Of a stretch of DNA of 64,000 nt, positions 21,658-33,025 are shown in pieces. The DNA lies in NCBI GenBank assembly GCA_037043455.1, contig JAWPHD010004377.1, positions 124,001-188,000 on the forward strand. The letters run 5' to 3'. A program made the position numbers and the translations under genes. How positions within the stretch are numbered: the stretch's first letter is position 1; every line of letters begins with the position of its first letter. The DNA is from Cyrtodaria siliqua. Lineage: Eukaryota > Mollusca > Bivalvia > Adapedonta > Hiatellidae. The notes below the pieces were generated by a model. The model was not told the DNA's origin, did not search any database, and saw only the letters and a list, made by a program, of their open reading frames with translations.

Positions 21658-23369
21658 AAGTTACGCTAGGGAAATCATGTATGTATTGATATACGGTTCC
21701 TGCTTTTCATCTTAATCTTATTGCGGTATAAGTATTTAATATGATCACATACAAAATAATTGCTCACCGAAATAAACTAAATCATTTACAGCGTACTAAA
21801 CACTTTTCAAAATATACTAAACGGAACTTACAATGCTTCCACTTTTTAAAAATATATTTGCTATGTTCTTGTAACGAAATTTCGTATGTGTGCATTTGAA
21901 CACTATTCCACAAAAAATAATGTTCGATTACTCTTCGAATGAGCTATTTTCAAGCTTGGTGTACGTGTAAATCGACTTTTTTTTATTAAAATAACTGCTG
22001 TTTATGTACATATATTGGAATTTGAAATGTTATACACTGGGGCGTTCCTATAAGGAAAATTTGCAAACATACTGTTGTAAGCATGGAAATCCTACTGGAC
22101 ACTTTGAAGAGTGAAGTATATACTGAAATATATACATTTACATGTACTTGCAAGTTGGATCGAATTTTCATGATGCAAAAGCATAGTCCGATTTAAGAAT
22201 CGTGATCCTAAAGCGTTTCATTAGCGATTTGTTAGCAATCCAAAAGAAACCGGGTTGCCATCATGCGACCCTAAAGCGATCCATTAAAACATTGTCATTT
22301 ACAAAATGGTTTGGTATCGTCCAATCGAACATTTCTACTTTTAAGCTGGTCAAGGCATGACTTTTTTCCACCTGCTGTATTTCGAGTTCGTCATCTAGCA
22401 GAAAAAGGTGCTATGTTCCTTCTTTGTTCATATCCTCATAGCATATTTTACCTCTAAGGTGACGAGTTTAACAAAGTATTACTAGCTTCTAGTAGATTGT
22501 TTAATACGAAGAACCATTGAGGGTAGACACCAGTTAATGTCAAATACACGGAAGTATTATTTAAACACGGTTTTGCTAAGTACCGTTTTTTCATAATGTG
22601 CATCTTCACTCTTCTTTGAAAACACATTGTTTATCTTTATGAATGGTGTAATCCACCACACAAAATGTTTATGAATCTATCAAGATAGACCTAAACATGT
22701 TCATTACTTTGTCCCATTTTGTTAAATTTACATGAATCATTCCGCAGGCAAAACGTTTTTACATTTATGAGAGATAACGCCACGGTTACTAGTGCGATCT
22801 GGCTGGTTCAACATTTTTCATCAATTAAGGGGATATTCAGGTGCAATCTGGCTGGTTATCGAACTTAACCGAGATATTTTGTCCATAACTATAGCTTAGT
22901 TATTAGCTTTGGGTATGAATTACTGAAGTTATTGAGCAGACACTATATTTTCATTTGTTTTCACTGGGGTGACTTTTGACCTTCGGACACTTCAATGATT
23001 ATCATGGTAAAAATAAAACACTGCTTCTAAACATGGATCATCTCGAAAAAAACAACACTTTTATTGCTCCTGTGTGCCAACAGAGAAACACATTTCCAAA
23101 CAACCATTCTGCATGCCAGTACTCTGCTGTTGATTTAGAACGGGTAACGCACGAAAAACCTTGTCACGCTATGATTGTCTCCCTTTCTCAACCAGGATTA
23201 ATCTTATAGGTAGATTCGTTTTTGCTTAAATAGTTCTACCAGCCGTTTCCATCGTAAAACGTTAATGTAAATGACCTGTAGACAACTCAAACCTCGTTAA
23301 GATATTAGGAAGCTTGTCTTTTAGGCGTATGCTTAATTACGTCTAGGTGTTATGGTGTACGATCGGGGT
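21658..23369. other. No gene seen
   Basis: No supported coding or repeat feature. The short open frames do not resemble known proteins. CCTAAAGCG recurs near 22210 and 22272, too little to define a repeat. Confidence 0.5.
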
Positions 23370-23575
23370 CAAAACTACAGATGTAGGTGCACCTATAAAA
23401 AAGTGTAGGTGCACCTATAAAAAGTATAGGTGCACCTATACTTTTTATGGGTGCACCTGTAAAATTATAGGTGCACCCATAAAATTGTAGGTGCACCCGT
23501 AAAATATAAAGGTGCACCTACACTTTTACAGGTGCACCTATAAATATGGGTGCACCTGCATTGTTAATGAACAGG
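23370..23575. repeat. GGTGCACC palindromic array, copy 1
   Basis: About ten copies of the palindrome AGGTGCACCTA or GGGTGCACC separated by TAAAAAGT-like spacers, some in direct and some in inverse orientation, so the array can fold back on itself. Its left flank (GATCGGGGTCAAAACTAC) is the complement of the right flank of the array at 41075-41370, so the two are the same repeat in opposite orientation. Confidence 0.85.
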
Positions 23576-25032
23576 GTCAAAAGTCTCGTCCAATCAAATT
23601 CCTTGTTACAGAATGAGACATTGTAGTTACGGGGTTAAATTAAAAACTTCTTCAATATTTTATCACAACAATATACAATTCTACAGTTGCAAAATGACAA
23701 AATAACAATCCTTAATAATTATTTTAAACTTGTTTTATATAATCTTATCATGCACATAGAAACTACTTTTTAAAATGTAATTATTACTTAATTTCCATAA
23801 CCGAAACAATATACTACTAAACCGGTGGTACGATTCACCCTAACGGACCGAAACGGACCGTAACGGAGATGAAACACCGGAACGGACCGGTGTCGCGTGG
23901 TAACACACGCCCTACTGATAGTCCACGCTTGTGAATTTAATGTGGCGTTGGCGTGGTAATCACACGTTTTAATGAAACACTATCTATAACTTATGAAAAC
24001 CATTTTCTTGCTAAAGAAATTCACACCATATCGGAAAAAAATGCACATAACGAACAATGCAAACCGTATTTCGACAAATGCTATGATAAATGAGAAATAA
24101 GCTTTTTAACGACTCACTATCAAATGGATTTTTTCTTTACGACGGGCCGTGTATTTGTTTACACGTTCTGCTGAAATATTATCTATAATTCATAAAAATC
24201 GTTTCTTTCTACAGAAAATTATCCACATGGTAGGGAAGACATACATTTAAGACATATAATCCAATGGTACATTGATGAATACTATATTAGATGAGAAATA
24301 ACCTATTTTGTAAAGACATCATATTGGTTATTTGTTTGCTTAAACAAGTGTTTTTGTGTACACTGATTCGTACATTATAGCATTCGTATTAAAAAAACAA
24401 AAGTATTCAGTGTGTTACTTTTTTTTCTGTCGGAAGAATATCATTTTGTAGCATCAAACAAATGTATAGATTTAGTCAAGTAGAAATACGATTTTTTTGT
24501 ATGCCTTTATTTTAATTTCCTATTTGAGTAGTGTTGAATAGTGTGAGAATAAGGTAAGTGTCTGAACACTTACTGCGTTATTGAAAACAATATCTACACA
24601 TAGACTAGTACACATATATATGCACGATTTTTAATTCTTTATTTATTTTTTAATTAAAAGTGTACATACCGATCGATCACAAATTCTAGTTTCCAACTAT
24701 TCCTAAAGATCACACGCACTTCCTTTTGTTTCTTCGTATTAGACTATTTGTACTTATAAACAGTCTAATGTATTCATGAACACTTACAAGACACATCTAG
24801 AAGTTGAACTAATAAACAAATGGTAAGTGGCCAAATGCATTGTATAAACCTAGCTAAACATCACTTTTATTACTTTTAATTGATCATTTATTACCGCCAG
24901 AGCGGATATCGGGGTAATAAAAGTGCCTGCTTTTTCTCACCTCCTCGACAATGTTTTCACAAGAACGGCGCGTTCTACCCGCAAATGTCCAATCAAGCAT
25001 GACTAATTACAGGATAATTATTCTATTTAGAA
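23576..25032. other. No gene seen
   Basis: AT-rich DNA. AACGGACCG is repeated three times near 23845-23895, and TTATTACC...GGTAATAA forms a small inverted repeat near 24889-24920. No coding sequence supported. Confidence 0.5.
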
Positions 25033-25330
25033 ATTTAACATGTAAGTAGTAAGTAAGTAATATTGTATTAAAGTGTCACATATTAAATACAGTTACAATT
25101 ACAAATAGTATACCACATTGTTATTTGATAACCTGCCATCATAGGCATATGAAACATTATAAAACACAAAACATAATAAAAGTTACAAATGTATTGCATT
25201 AAATATATTCAATAATATAATTAGTATTCGTTTTCACATAATTAACATGTAAACTACAATTAAATTTCAAACTCTCATTATGTTTAAAAAAAAAAACAAC
25301 ATTTATTTACAGTTATGCATTTTTACAATG

Positions 25331-25625
25331 CTAAAGAGCGTCGTTTATACATTTTTTTAAAAGTACGTTTGCTAATGTGTGCTGTAGCATAGCACAGTCA
25401 ATAAAGAATGTTAATTTTTCGGTTGATAAAAACAGCAAAAACCTGTTTTCAGCTTGATATTCTGCATTAAAAAGTTCATATCTAATATTTGAATAAAACT
25501 CGCAGTCAATCAAAAAATGAGTTTCATCCTCGATTGTTGATGTTACAATATTTACAAACTCGTTCAGGGACAGGTGTTTTCGGTCGAGTATATCCCCTGT
25601 TTCAATTGATAAGGGAAGATTATAG
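25331..25625 (-). pseudogene. LINE C-terminal zinc-knuckle tail (in duplicated block 1)
   Basis: On the minus strand: RVCKYCN near 25550, then after a one-base shift IEDETHFLIDCEFYSNIRYE. Together these give the C-x2-C...H-x4-C knuckle typical of LINE polyprotein ends. STEKLTFFIDCAMLQHTLAN follows, then the stop at 25331-25333. Weak upstream similarity (PLSIETG) reaches about 25625. The rest of the element is absent. A sister copy is at 41945-42242. Confidence 0.75.
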
Positions 25626-26578
25626 ACAAGGGCGTAGTAATGATTTTAGGTTGTACGCACAAAAATAAATGTTAAGTTAAACATCGTAGATGCGAATGCT
25701 TTAGAGTCGTGTTGTATTCCACCCCTGCACCCCTACCCCGCCCCCTCTCAGATAATGCAAAATCAAGCCCTCTGCCTTTATATGTATATACATTTTTAAA
25801 ACAACACGAAATCATACCAAAACAGTAAAAATAAATGTAATTTAGGTGTGCATCCAGGTGAATAGAAATATTAAAATATTAAGTAATTTTCGTAGCCAAG
25901 GCCGTGGGGGTGTGTTTCTTATGGCAATTTTTTTTGTAAGCGTGTTTTGTATGCCCACATACGGGTACGAAATAAATGAAAAACGAATGTTAAGAATAAT
26001 ACACTGAAAACGCGTCATTGCAGCTTTTTCAGTCATTATTATCACACTACCACACCTACCCTCTCCATAGAAAAGTGAGCACAAAATAATTGAAAAATAA
26101 AGCTTTATTTAGATTGTACAAGAAATACAAAGAAACTCGTCAGATTACAGCATTTTCAGAACATTTGTATATATCTATTTTTTTGTGGGAGGAGACACAC
26201 CCACCTCTCATACACACAGTGTGTGAGGAAGCATCAGATAGGTATATGTTTTTATTCAAGATTTCTCAGAGGAAGCTATCCCCCAACCCACACCACACCA
26301 CCCCATCCCGCCCACCCACTTCGACTAAATTACGCGCACCCTATTTCAGGCCTGATAGTATACACTATTATATCTTTGTTTAACTTGTATTGATGATGAC
26401 AATGCTTAGCTTTGAATGAAGTAAATTATAAATAGTGTCTTTATTTCTATTAACATGTATCATGTATATGAATCTCATTAAAATCAGACCCTCTATTACT
26501 CTACGATACTCTACGCTATAAGCGAAGTGTATCAAGAGTATCAAAGTGTAATTAGGATTTGATGTTAAGGAGATTGAT

Positions 26579-26994
26579 AAAATATAGATCTACTCATTAT
26601 AACAATATTATAGCTTGACGACAACTATAACTTATTCGTGTTGTAATTATTTAAATGTTGAAGTTTGAACTCTGAAGTCTGAAGTGTTAACTCTGAAGTC
26701 TGAACTTTTAAGTCTGAACTTTGAAGTCTAAAGTCTGATCTCTGAACTCTAAACTCTGAACTATGAACTGTGAAGTTTGAACTCTAAAGTCTGAACTGTG
26801 AAGTCTCAAATATGAACACTGAAGTATGAACTTTGAAGTGTGAAGTGTGAATTTTGAAGTCTGAACTCTCAAGTCTGAACTTTGAACTCTGAATTCTGAA
26901 ATTTGAAGTGTGAAGTGTGAAGTGTGAAGAGTTGAATTAAATTACCACGAATAAGTGTTCGTTGTCGTCAAGCTTTTGTAGAGATCTATATTTT
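26579..26994. mobile_element. TIR cassette carrying a TGAACTCTGAAG array, copy 1
   Basis: Inverted ends are AAAATATAGATCTAC (26579) with GTAGAGATCTATATTTT, and inside them AGCTTGACGACAAC (26612) with GTTGTCGTCAAGCT (to 26973), followed by CTTATTCGTG with CACGAATAAG. The interior, 26658-26930, is a tandem array of seven-base TGAAGTC or TGAACTC units. It has no coding capacity; a non-autonomous DNA transposon is the likeliest reading. Confidence 0.8.
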
Positions 26995-27034
26995 ATATAC
27001 AAAGTAAATGACATTCTCAAAAGAAAAGGTTATA

Positions 27035-28015
27035 GGTCCAACAGGAAGAGTCGCATTCACAGAATACAGTCACTCCAATAAGTATTACAACGCGAAGGTG
27101 ATTCAAAAGCACATCACAAACATATAAGGGTTGACAACAGGGGTACCGCCTTGGAATGGTCAGTGGCAAACAGGACCACCGTGGAGTTTAAACCAGATCA
27201 AGTGTGCACTAAACCTCACTCTTAACCTGTCATCATCCATAAACAACAGGACAGTGTAACTAAAAATAATCCCCGCCAAGTTAGCCTCTTACATTTGAGA
27301 AAGCTTAGCTATGTGTTACAAGAAGAAACACATACATGTTCATGTCTATATCAAAATATAACCTAAGACGCTAATCTCATATGTACGGTGTCCGGTTGGG
27401 GCCAGATACAATGTCGCAGTGTCGTGGGCGACAATGCGACGCCCGACAACGCGACATCGCGACACGACAATGCGACATTGCGATATGACAACTCGACATT
27501 GCGATACGACATCGCGATACGACACCGCGACAATTATATCGTGATGTCGCGATGTCGTTGGCGATATTACGACAATTGAAAGAATGTCGCGTTGTCGTGG
27601 GCGACATTACGACAAAACGACATAATACGACATTGCGATACGACATCACGGCATAATGTCACGAAGTCGTATCGCAATGTCGCGATGTCGTATCGCAATG
27701 ACGAGTTGTCGTATCGCAATGTCGCACTGTCGTATCGCGATGTCGCGATGTCGCGTTGTCGGGCGTCGCATTTTCGCCCACGACAATGCGACATTGTATC
27801 TGGCCCCATGCGGATACCGTACGTATGTACTCGATGACTTGTCTGACGTCAGCGTATGAAGGGGTAAACCGCAAAGGGCACGACAAAACGGAGTGAAAGA
27901 TATTCATCAAACGTTTCCCGCCTTAAAGTATTTAGGAACACGTTATAGAGGCCACCGCCCGTCCAGTCACTCAAAGAGGAAAGCATAATTTCAAACTGTA
28001 GAAGGGTCTACTACG
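27035..28015 (-). repeat. R-family 3' end, copy d, split by a CpG-rich cassette
   Basis: Minus-strand R sequence. The 3' UTR lies at 27035-27380 (GGTACCGCCTTGGAATGGTC near 27143). The part nearer the ORF lies at 27830-28015 (GGGCACGACAAAACGGAGTG and the GCCACCGCCCGTCCAGTC region). The cassette at 27386-27819 sits between them. Strongly diverged from copies b and c. Confidence 0.7.
27386..27819. mobile_element. CpG-rich palindromic TIR cassette, copy 1
   Basis: Ends CGGTGTCCGGTTGGGGCCAG (left) and the near-complement CTGGCCCCATGCGGATACCG (right), with TA outside both. The interior is built from GACATTGCGATACGACATCG-like units in one orientation in the left half and in the reverse orientation in the right half, so nearly the whole element is one large imperfect hairpin. 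CpG is strikingly frequent for this AT-rich DNA. Serine/arginine/cysteine-rich open frames across it are products of the repeat. Confidence 0.8.
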
Positions 28016-28017
28016 GT

Positions 28018-28272
28018 GTCCGGTTGGGGCCAGATACAATGAGCCCGACAACGCGACATCGCGACATCTCGATACAACATTGCGACATTGGGATACGACA
28101 ACTCGACATTGCGATACGACATTGCGATGCGACATCGCGATTGTTATGTCGTGATGTCGTATCGCAAAGTCGCGATGTCGCATTGTCGGACGTCGCATTG
28201 TCGCGCACGACAACGCGACATTATGTCGTATTGTCGTAATGTCGCCCACGACAACGCGACATTCTTTCAATT
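28018..28272. repeat. Second CpG-rich array (block 1)
   Basis: Starts with the same CGGTGTCCGGTTGGGGCCAG end as the cassette at 27386 and continues with the same GACATCGCG units, but ends at GACATTCTTTCAATTGTATG without a matching right terminus. In block 2 the corresponding array is only about 70 bases (44625-44695). Confidence 0.75.
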
Positions 28273-28273
28273 G

Positions 28274-28860
28274 TATGGAAACGTTTAAGGGTCATCAGTT
28301 GTTGCGTTAATTACCTCCTTATAGACTTCGAAATTGGCGGGTTGTTGCATTGTTTCGCGTCTACTCGACCCCATTTTCTCGACTTACGGCGTATTTCTTG
28401 AATCATTTCGACTTGAAAAATGCAACTTAGTACGATTTATCTTCATATTTCAGAAAGACTGAAGTCGACATTTTCGTCAATTAAATAAGTTAAGTTGCTG
28501 TAAGTAGTCTTGACTAGTTAAATTTCAATATGTCGATAAGAACTTTGACGACTTAATCAAATTTATATGGAAACGTTTAAGGGTCACCAGTTGTTGCGTT
28601 AATTACCTCCTTGTAGACTTCGAAATTGGCGGGTTGTTGCATTGTTTCGCGTCTTCTCGACCCCATTTTCTCGACTTACGGCATGTTTCTTGAATCATTT
28701 CGACTTGAAAGAATGCAACTTAGTACGATTTACCTTCACATGTCTGAAAGACTGAAGTCGAAATGTTCGTCAATTAAATAAGTTTAGTTGCTGTATGTCG
28801 TCTTGACTAGTTATATTTCAATATGTCGATAAGAAATTTGACGACTTATTCAAATTTATT
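28274..28860 (+). repeat. ~292-bp tandem repeat, two copies
   Basis: Two consecutive units start TATGGAAACGTTTAAGGGTC at 28274 and 28566 and share the GGCGGGTTGTTGCATTGTTT and AATATGTCGATAAGAA segments. Related units are at 44698, 44991 and 45176, and a partial one at 52146. Confidence 0.85.
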
Positions 28861-29372
28861 ACGTCATCAATATTGTTCACTTATTGACATTAAACACGTC
28901 AAATCATGTTCTCAGTGGTTATTCCTAAGTTTGGTTGAATTCCGTTAGGAGGAGATGCGGTAACGGACAGACGGGCGGACGGACGGGCGTACAGATGGAC
29001 AAACGGAGGCGATTTTAATATACCCTGTTTTTTTCTTCAAACACGTGGGTATAAATATGGTATATTAAAGAGTAAACAGAGATATCATAAAAGCGAATTT
29101 AAAAAAGAAGAGAAAAAAGAAAAAAAAGTAACAAAACGCCAGCGCAACTCTACAGTAGATATAAAAAATACACGATGTAAATTCGAAATCAAAAAGTGGC
29201 CCGCAACTTTTAGGCCATAATCTGCAAAACATATCTGTAATAGTTTGAGAACCCAACGCGTATAATTAAACCAAACAATTACAAGTCAGTAAAATCTCGT
29301 TAAAAATGAATGTGACCATTTGCAATACGTTATTCATATGTATGCAAATAGAAACGGTAATCGTAAACAATA

Positions 29373-29650
29373 AATAGAGGATCTTACATGAGTACTCATT
29401 CATTATTGAATTTATTAAACGAGTTTATAAAATGATATAATGCGAGGCTCGTGCCGAGCATTATATCATTTTTGCTAACGAGTTTAATAAATTCAATAAT
29501 GAATGAGAACGAATGTTAGATTCTATTTATTACATAACTTATAACATCACATTACGTCGAAAACCTTCATTAACATTATGTTATACCACTAGTGGAATAT
29601 CGAAAATATTGAATGGTATTATTACACTCCCACACCACATGTTATGTGAT
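29373..29650. mobile_element. Foldback insertion present only in block 1
   Basis: Aligning the two duplicated blocks leaves this ~280-base stretch unmatched. Block 2 reads AAACAATAATAGTAAGTACG straight through at about 46000. Inside is a ~50-base-arm hairpin (29395-29507), CTCATTCATTATTGAATTTA pairing with its complement ending AATAATGAATGAG, loop GAGGCTCGTGCC. This fits an insertion in block 1 or a deletion in block 2. Confidence 0.7.
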
Positions 29651-29948
29651 CATAGTAAATACGGCACATGCCCATTTAGCACTAAGGAGCGCCTCCCTAC
29701 GGTACCTTTCATCACCAACATGTAGCTGATACGCCACAGGGGCAGTCTTGACTGGCCATCGTTATCGACCGTAATTAACCCTTTCCTCACCGCGGTAGCC
29801 TAGACACGCAGTGATCCTCGGATCTCACGCGAACACGTGGTGAATGAGCTGCCGCCTTACCTCAGTCCAGACATCAACCACAATATATGCTGTGTCCTAG
29901 GCATAGCAACCACCAACTCACAGCAACCACACAACTAAACCCAACAAA

Positions 29949-30206
29949 ATGCCCCAACATTACAACTTAAACACACGTTATGAACCGAACAGACCCCAGT
30001 TCGATGCCCATAAGTATCAATATGCCGCAAATGGACACGCTAATCATCCCCAAGACAGCGTGATACAGACATATACCTCATCAACCCCCAGCATTTATGA
30101 TATGAGGACCAGGGAGCCCGTATCATACACACTACAATCACAAACGCACCACATACACCACAAATCCAAACAAGTCGGACAAGAAAGAGCCAACACACGA
30201 ATTTAA
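29949..30206 (+). CDS. Hypothetical ORF at the edge of block 1
   Basis: An 85-codon frame begins with an ATG in good context (CAACAAAATGC). Its first ~45 residues (MPQHYNLNTRYEPNRPQFDA, HKYQYAANGHANHPQDSVIQ) match the frame in block 2 at 46266-46547. There the ATG is ATA and a TAA follows, but the later part stays open further. The remainder here, after the duplication ends, is rich in threonine, serine and histidine and may not be coding. I do not recognise the family. Confidence 0.3.
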   Translation: MPQHYNLNTRYEPNRPQFDAHKYQYAANGHANHPQDSVIQTYTSSTPSIYDMRTREPVSYTLQSQTHHIHHKSKQVGQERANTRI

Positions 30207-30824
30207 GTTGAATTAACCGCTGATGTTGACTTGTTTTGGCATATAATCAGACATTAAATAGCTATGTCACTTTCAACATTCAAAATTAAAAAAAAATTAA
30301 AGTCCAGACTCTATTGTGCCCATCTCTTTAAGATATCTTGTCGAACCACACACACACACACACAAACACACTGGAAGATGACTCAAATCTTAAACCTACA
30401 CTCATGGAACATCGCAGGTAGAGAATTGAATTGGGGTTTTAAGGCGCACCAACACATGAAAAGGTTATATGGCGCCTAACAGGCATGAATATGCCAGGCT
30501 CATCTTCCATGTACATCGAGATAAAATATGGAAAATGGGCCTAGAACCTTCTCACCCCGAACTGCAGAGTTGCTGCAAATTCTATCGTAGAAACTCCATT
30601 TACGCTGGAGCCACGTTTTTCTGCCACTGCTCTTTGATGCGAGCGAGATAGCACCTGAAACAATGCAGGGATCATGATGAAGACCTTTAATGGACATGAA
30701 CAAAAAATGATAAAATGAACATGAATTTGGGGGGATTCTACCCCTCTGCCTACCCCTCCAAAGGGATCTGCAGTGACCCTATTCTTTGCCCCGTGACCAA
30801 ACGGGGCCCCCGATCCCATTTGTT
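30207..30824. other. No gene seen; short CA run
   Basis: A short (CA)n microsatellite lies at about 30346-30368. Nothing else is supported. Confidence 0.5.
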
Positions 30825-31310
30825 TCGGGGGTCAGCAAGTCAAAGGTAAAGGTCACGATAACCGTAACCTTCAGTCATGGAACTCATAGGCACATTGTGA
30901 GAGGAGGAACCCAATTGTTTGGGGTCAGTAGGTCAAAGGTCAACGGCACCGTGACCTTTTATGAAAATGCACATTCCAGGGAATAACTCTGAAACCATAA
31001 TACATTGAAACCATAATACATACACTCATGAAGCTTCAAAGGTATATTGCCCTATTTGAGATGAGGATCCCTAATTTGTGGAGTCAGTAGGTCCAAGGGC
31101 GAGGTCACCATTACCTTACATGTAAATAGGCATTCCAGATGATAACGAAGCCATAACACCTACAACCATTAAAATTGATCGGTGAGAGGAAGAACTCTAC
31201 TGTATTTGGGGTCAGTAGGTCAAAGTTCAAGACCATTCACTTGTAAAGCATTACACCCACCAATCCATGAAGCATTTTTTGTTAGAAGTTCAAAGGTCAT
31301 ATTTACCTCA
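30825..31310 (+). repeat. Tandem repeat with GGTCAGTAGGTCAAAGGTCA core
   Basis: Four to five degenerate units of roughly 90-140 bases (30830, 30922, 31081, 31208, 31285), each centred on GGGGTCAGTAGGTCAAAGGT and, where preserved, followed by CACCGTGACCTT. This type of repeat is common in bivalve genomes. One unit (near 30931) keeps a perfect AGGTCAAAGGTCA, the DR1 site of nuclear receptors. Confidence 0.75.
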
Positions 31311-31499
31311 CACATAGAAATGCTGTAACATAATAGCCCAACACGAATGTTTGTTATAAGCCATAGGTATGTTTCGTAATAGGTATAACCTAAACTAACA
31401 TAACAATCATAAGGACACGGGCGTATAATGCCTAGTTAGGCTGCGCTCTTGTAATCTCTACTTGCCAGAGGCTAACAAAGCTTATGGGATGGCTAGCAG

Positions 31500-32600
31500 T
31501 ACGTTGATGAAAATTCATAACAAGCATCCTTGCACGGTCCTCTCTCAGATTTATATAAGCATCCATATCCATCAACAAATATTACCGCCGTTACTAAAAT
31601 AGAAACATCTTTAAACAACTTATCATAAACCAATCGTTGAGAAAACCTCCCCAAAAGGCATCGCCTTGTGAACCTTTTACAAATTTATAAAAATCCTTGT
31701 TAACCTTTCTCTGATTTATGAAAAATCATTCCGATTCGCCAACAAATATGGCCACCGTTATTAACAATAGAAACATTGTTAAACGATTTCTCGCTAAACA
31801 ATGACCTTATTGTTTTGTACTTCACCAGGAGCATCGGCTCATGACCCTTTTCCCAAAGTTTTACAAATATCCCCGATCCATTAAGATCCATTTGCAAATA
31901 ATATTTGCCGTCGTTACTAAAATAGAAAAATCTGTAAAAATCTACTTATAAACCAATGGCCCAATTGATTTGAAATTGTACTAAAGCCATTGCCTTATAA
32001 CCCGTTCTCAGACTCGTAAAATCGCACTAATTGGTCACTAAACACGGCAACCGCTACTGAAAATAGAAACATCTTTAAACGTCTTCTTCTCATGGACCAC
32101 TGGTCTAGTTGTTTTGAAATTTCAACAAAAGCACTGTCTCATGACCGTTTCTCAGAATTATACTAATTGCACTCGGCCGTCAACACATGGCTGCCGTTAC
32201 TAAAGTTAAAATAAAGGCTTCCCGTAAACCAATGGCCGAATTATTTTGTAACTTCGCAAAAAGCATCGTTTCAATACCATTTCTCAGAGTTTTACACATT
32301 GTCTCGATCCATCAACAAATATGGCCTGCTTTACTTAAAATAGAAACATCTATAAACAACTTCATATCAGCCAATGGCCCGATTGCTTTAGAACTTCACC
32401 AAAAGCATCGTCACATGATCTTTTCTCCGACTGACATACATCTGAATCGTTAAATAAGTATGACCGCTTTTACGAAAGACAAAACAATCTTTAACGTCTC
32501 ATGAACCATTGGTCACAAAAACCAATGGTCCAATAATTCTGATAACCGTTTTGTGAACAAATATGGCCGCCGTTACAAAAGATTGAAGAAAAATGAATGA
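31500..32600 (+). repeat. ~140-175-bp tandem repeat, about seven copies
   Basis: Units carry ATGGCCGCCGTTACTAAAAT, AGAAACATCTTTAAAC, ACCAATGGCCCGATTG and AAAAGCATCGTCTCATGACC in that order. Copies of the first block are at about 31572, 31748, 31905, 32045, 32186, 32321 and 32562. A single fragment recurs at 52548-52600. Not coding. Confidence 0.8.
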
Positions 32601-32639
32601 TTTTATAAGTTTTTTTCTGTTAATTTTGTTTGGAGCCGT

Positions 32640-32790
32640 TGACCTTGCTAGCAGAGCGTCTTCATGCCCTCTTTGGCCTATCCGGGAGGTGCTCTGTAAT
32701 GCGTTCTTTCAAAGGTCTTTCTGTTTCTCCTACGTATATTGTTTTGTCACATCGTACACACATGTACAAATGGAAAGCCATAGCTGTCTG
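32640..32790 (-). pseudogene. GIY-YIG endonuclease fragment of a Penelope-like element
   Basis: On the minus strand the frame reads CVRCDKTIYVGETERPLKER, then ITEHLPD and a stop. The IYVGET...R...EH pattern and the preceding C-x2-C are those of the GIY-YIG domain found at the C-terminus of canonical PLEs. No RT sequence flanks it. It is separate from the PLE RT at 16587-18476, which lacks such a domain. Confidence 0.75.
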
Positions 32791-32811
32791 CTAATAGTAT
32801 TTTTCAATTCG

Positions 32812-33025
32812 TTATGTAGATAAGTTAATTCGTAATGTAGATAAGTCAATTCGTTATGTAGATAAGTCAATTTGTTATGTAGGTAAGTTAATTCGTTATT
32901 TAGATAAGTTAATTCGTTATGTAGTGCAGTCAATTCGTTATGTACAATTGTTAATTCGTTATGTACATAAGTTAATTCGTTTTGTAGATAAGTTACTTCG
33001 TTATGTAGATAAGTCAATTCGTTAT
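32812..33025 (+). repeat. 21-bp array AATTCGTTATGTAGATAAGT, copy 1
   Basis: About ten units. Because 21 is a multiple of three, the minus strand stays open as a LHNELTY repeat; this is an artefact. The array ends in GAGGTGTACTGGAAGTAAATC, the terminus of the F element that follows. Confidence 0.85.

Larger units (their letters stand above)
25033..30075 (+). repeat. ~5 kb duplicated block, copy 1
   Basis: Collinear with 41626-46370 from TGTAAGTAGTAAGTAAGTAA on the left to GCGTGATACAGACATAT on the right. Both copies hold the same LINE tail, TIR cassette with TGAACTCTGAAG array, R copy, CpG-rich cassette, ~292-bp tandem repeat and ORF start. They differ in array lengths and in one extra foldback insertion here (29373-29650). 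The shared internal order means the block was duplicated after these elements were assembled. Confidence 0.9.

Noticed and set aside
27377..28288. Many overlapping open frames rich in MSRCR/CDTTSRH
   Set aside because: All follow the CpG-rich palindromic array on both strands, and occur equally in all frames.
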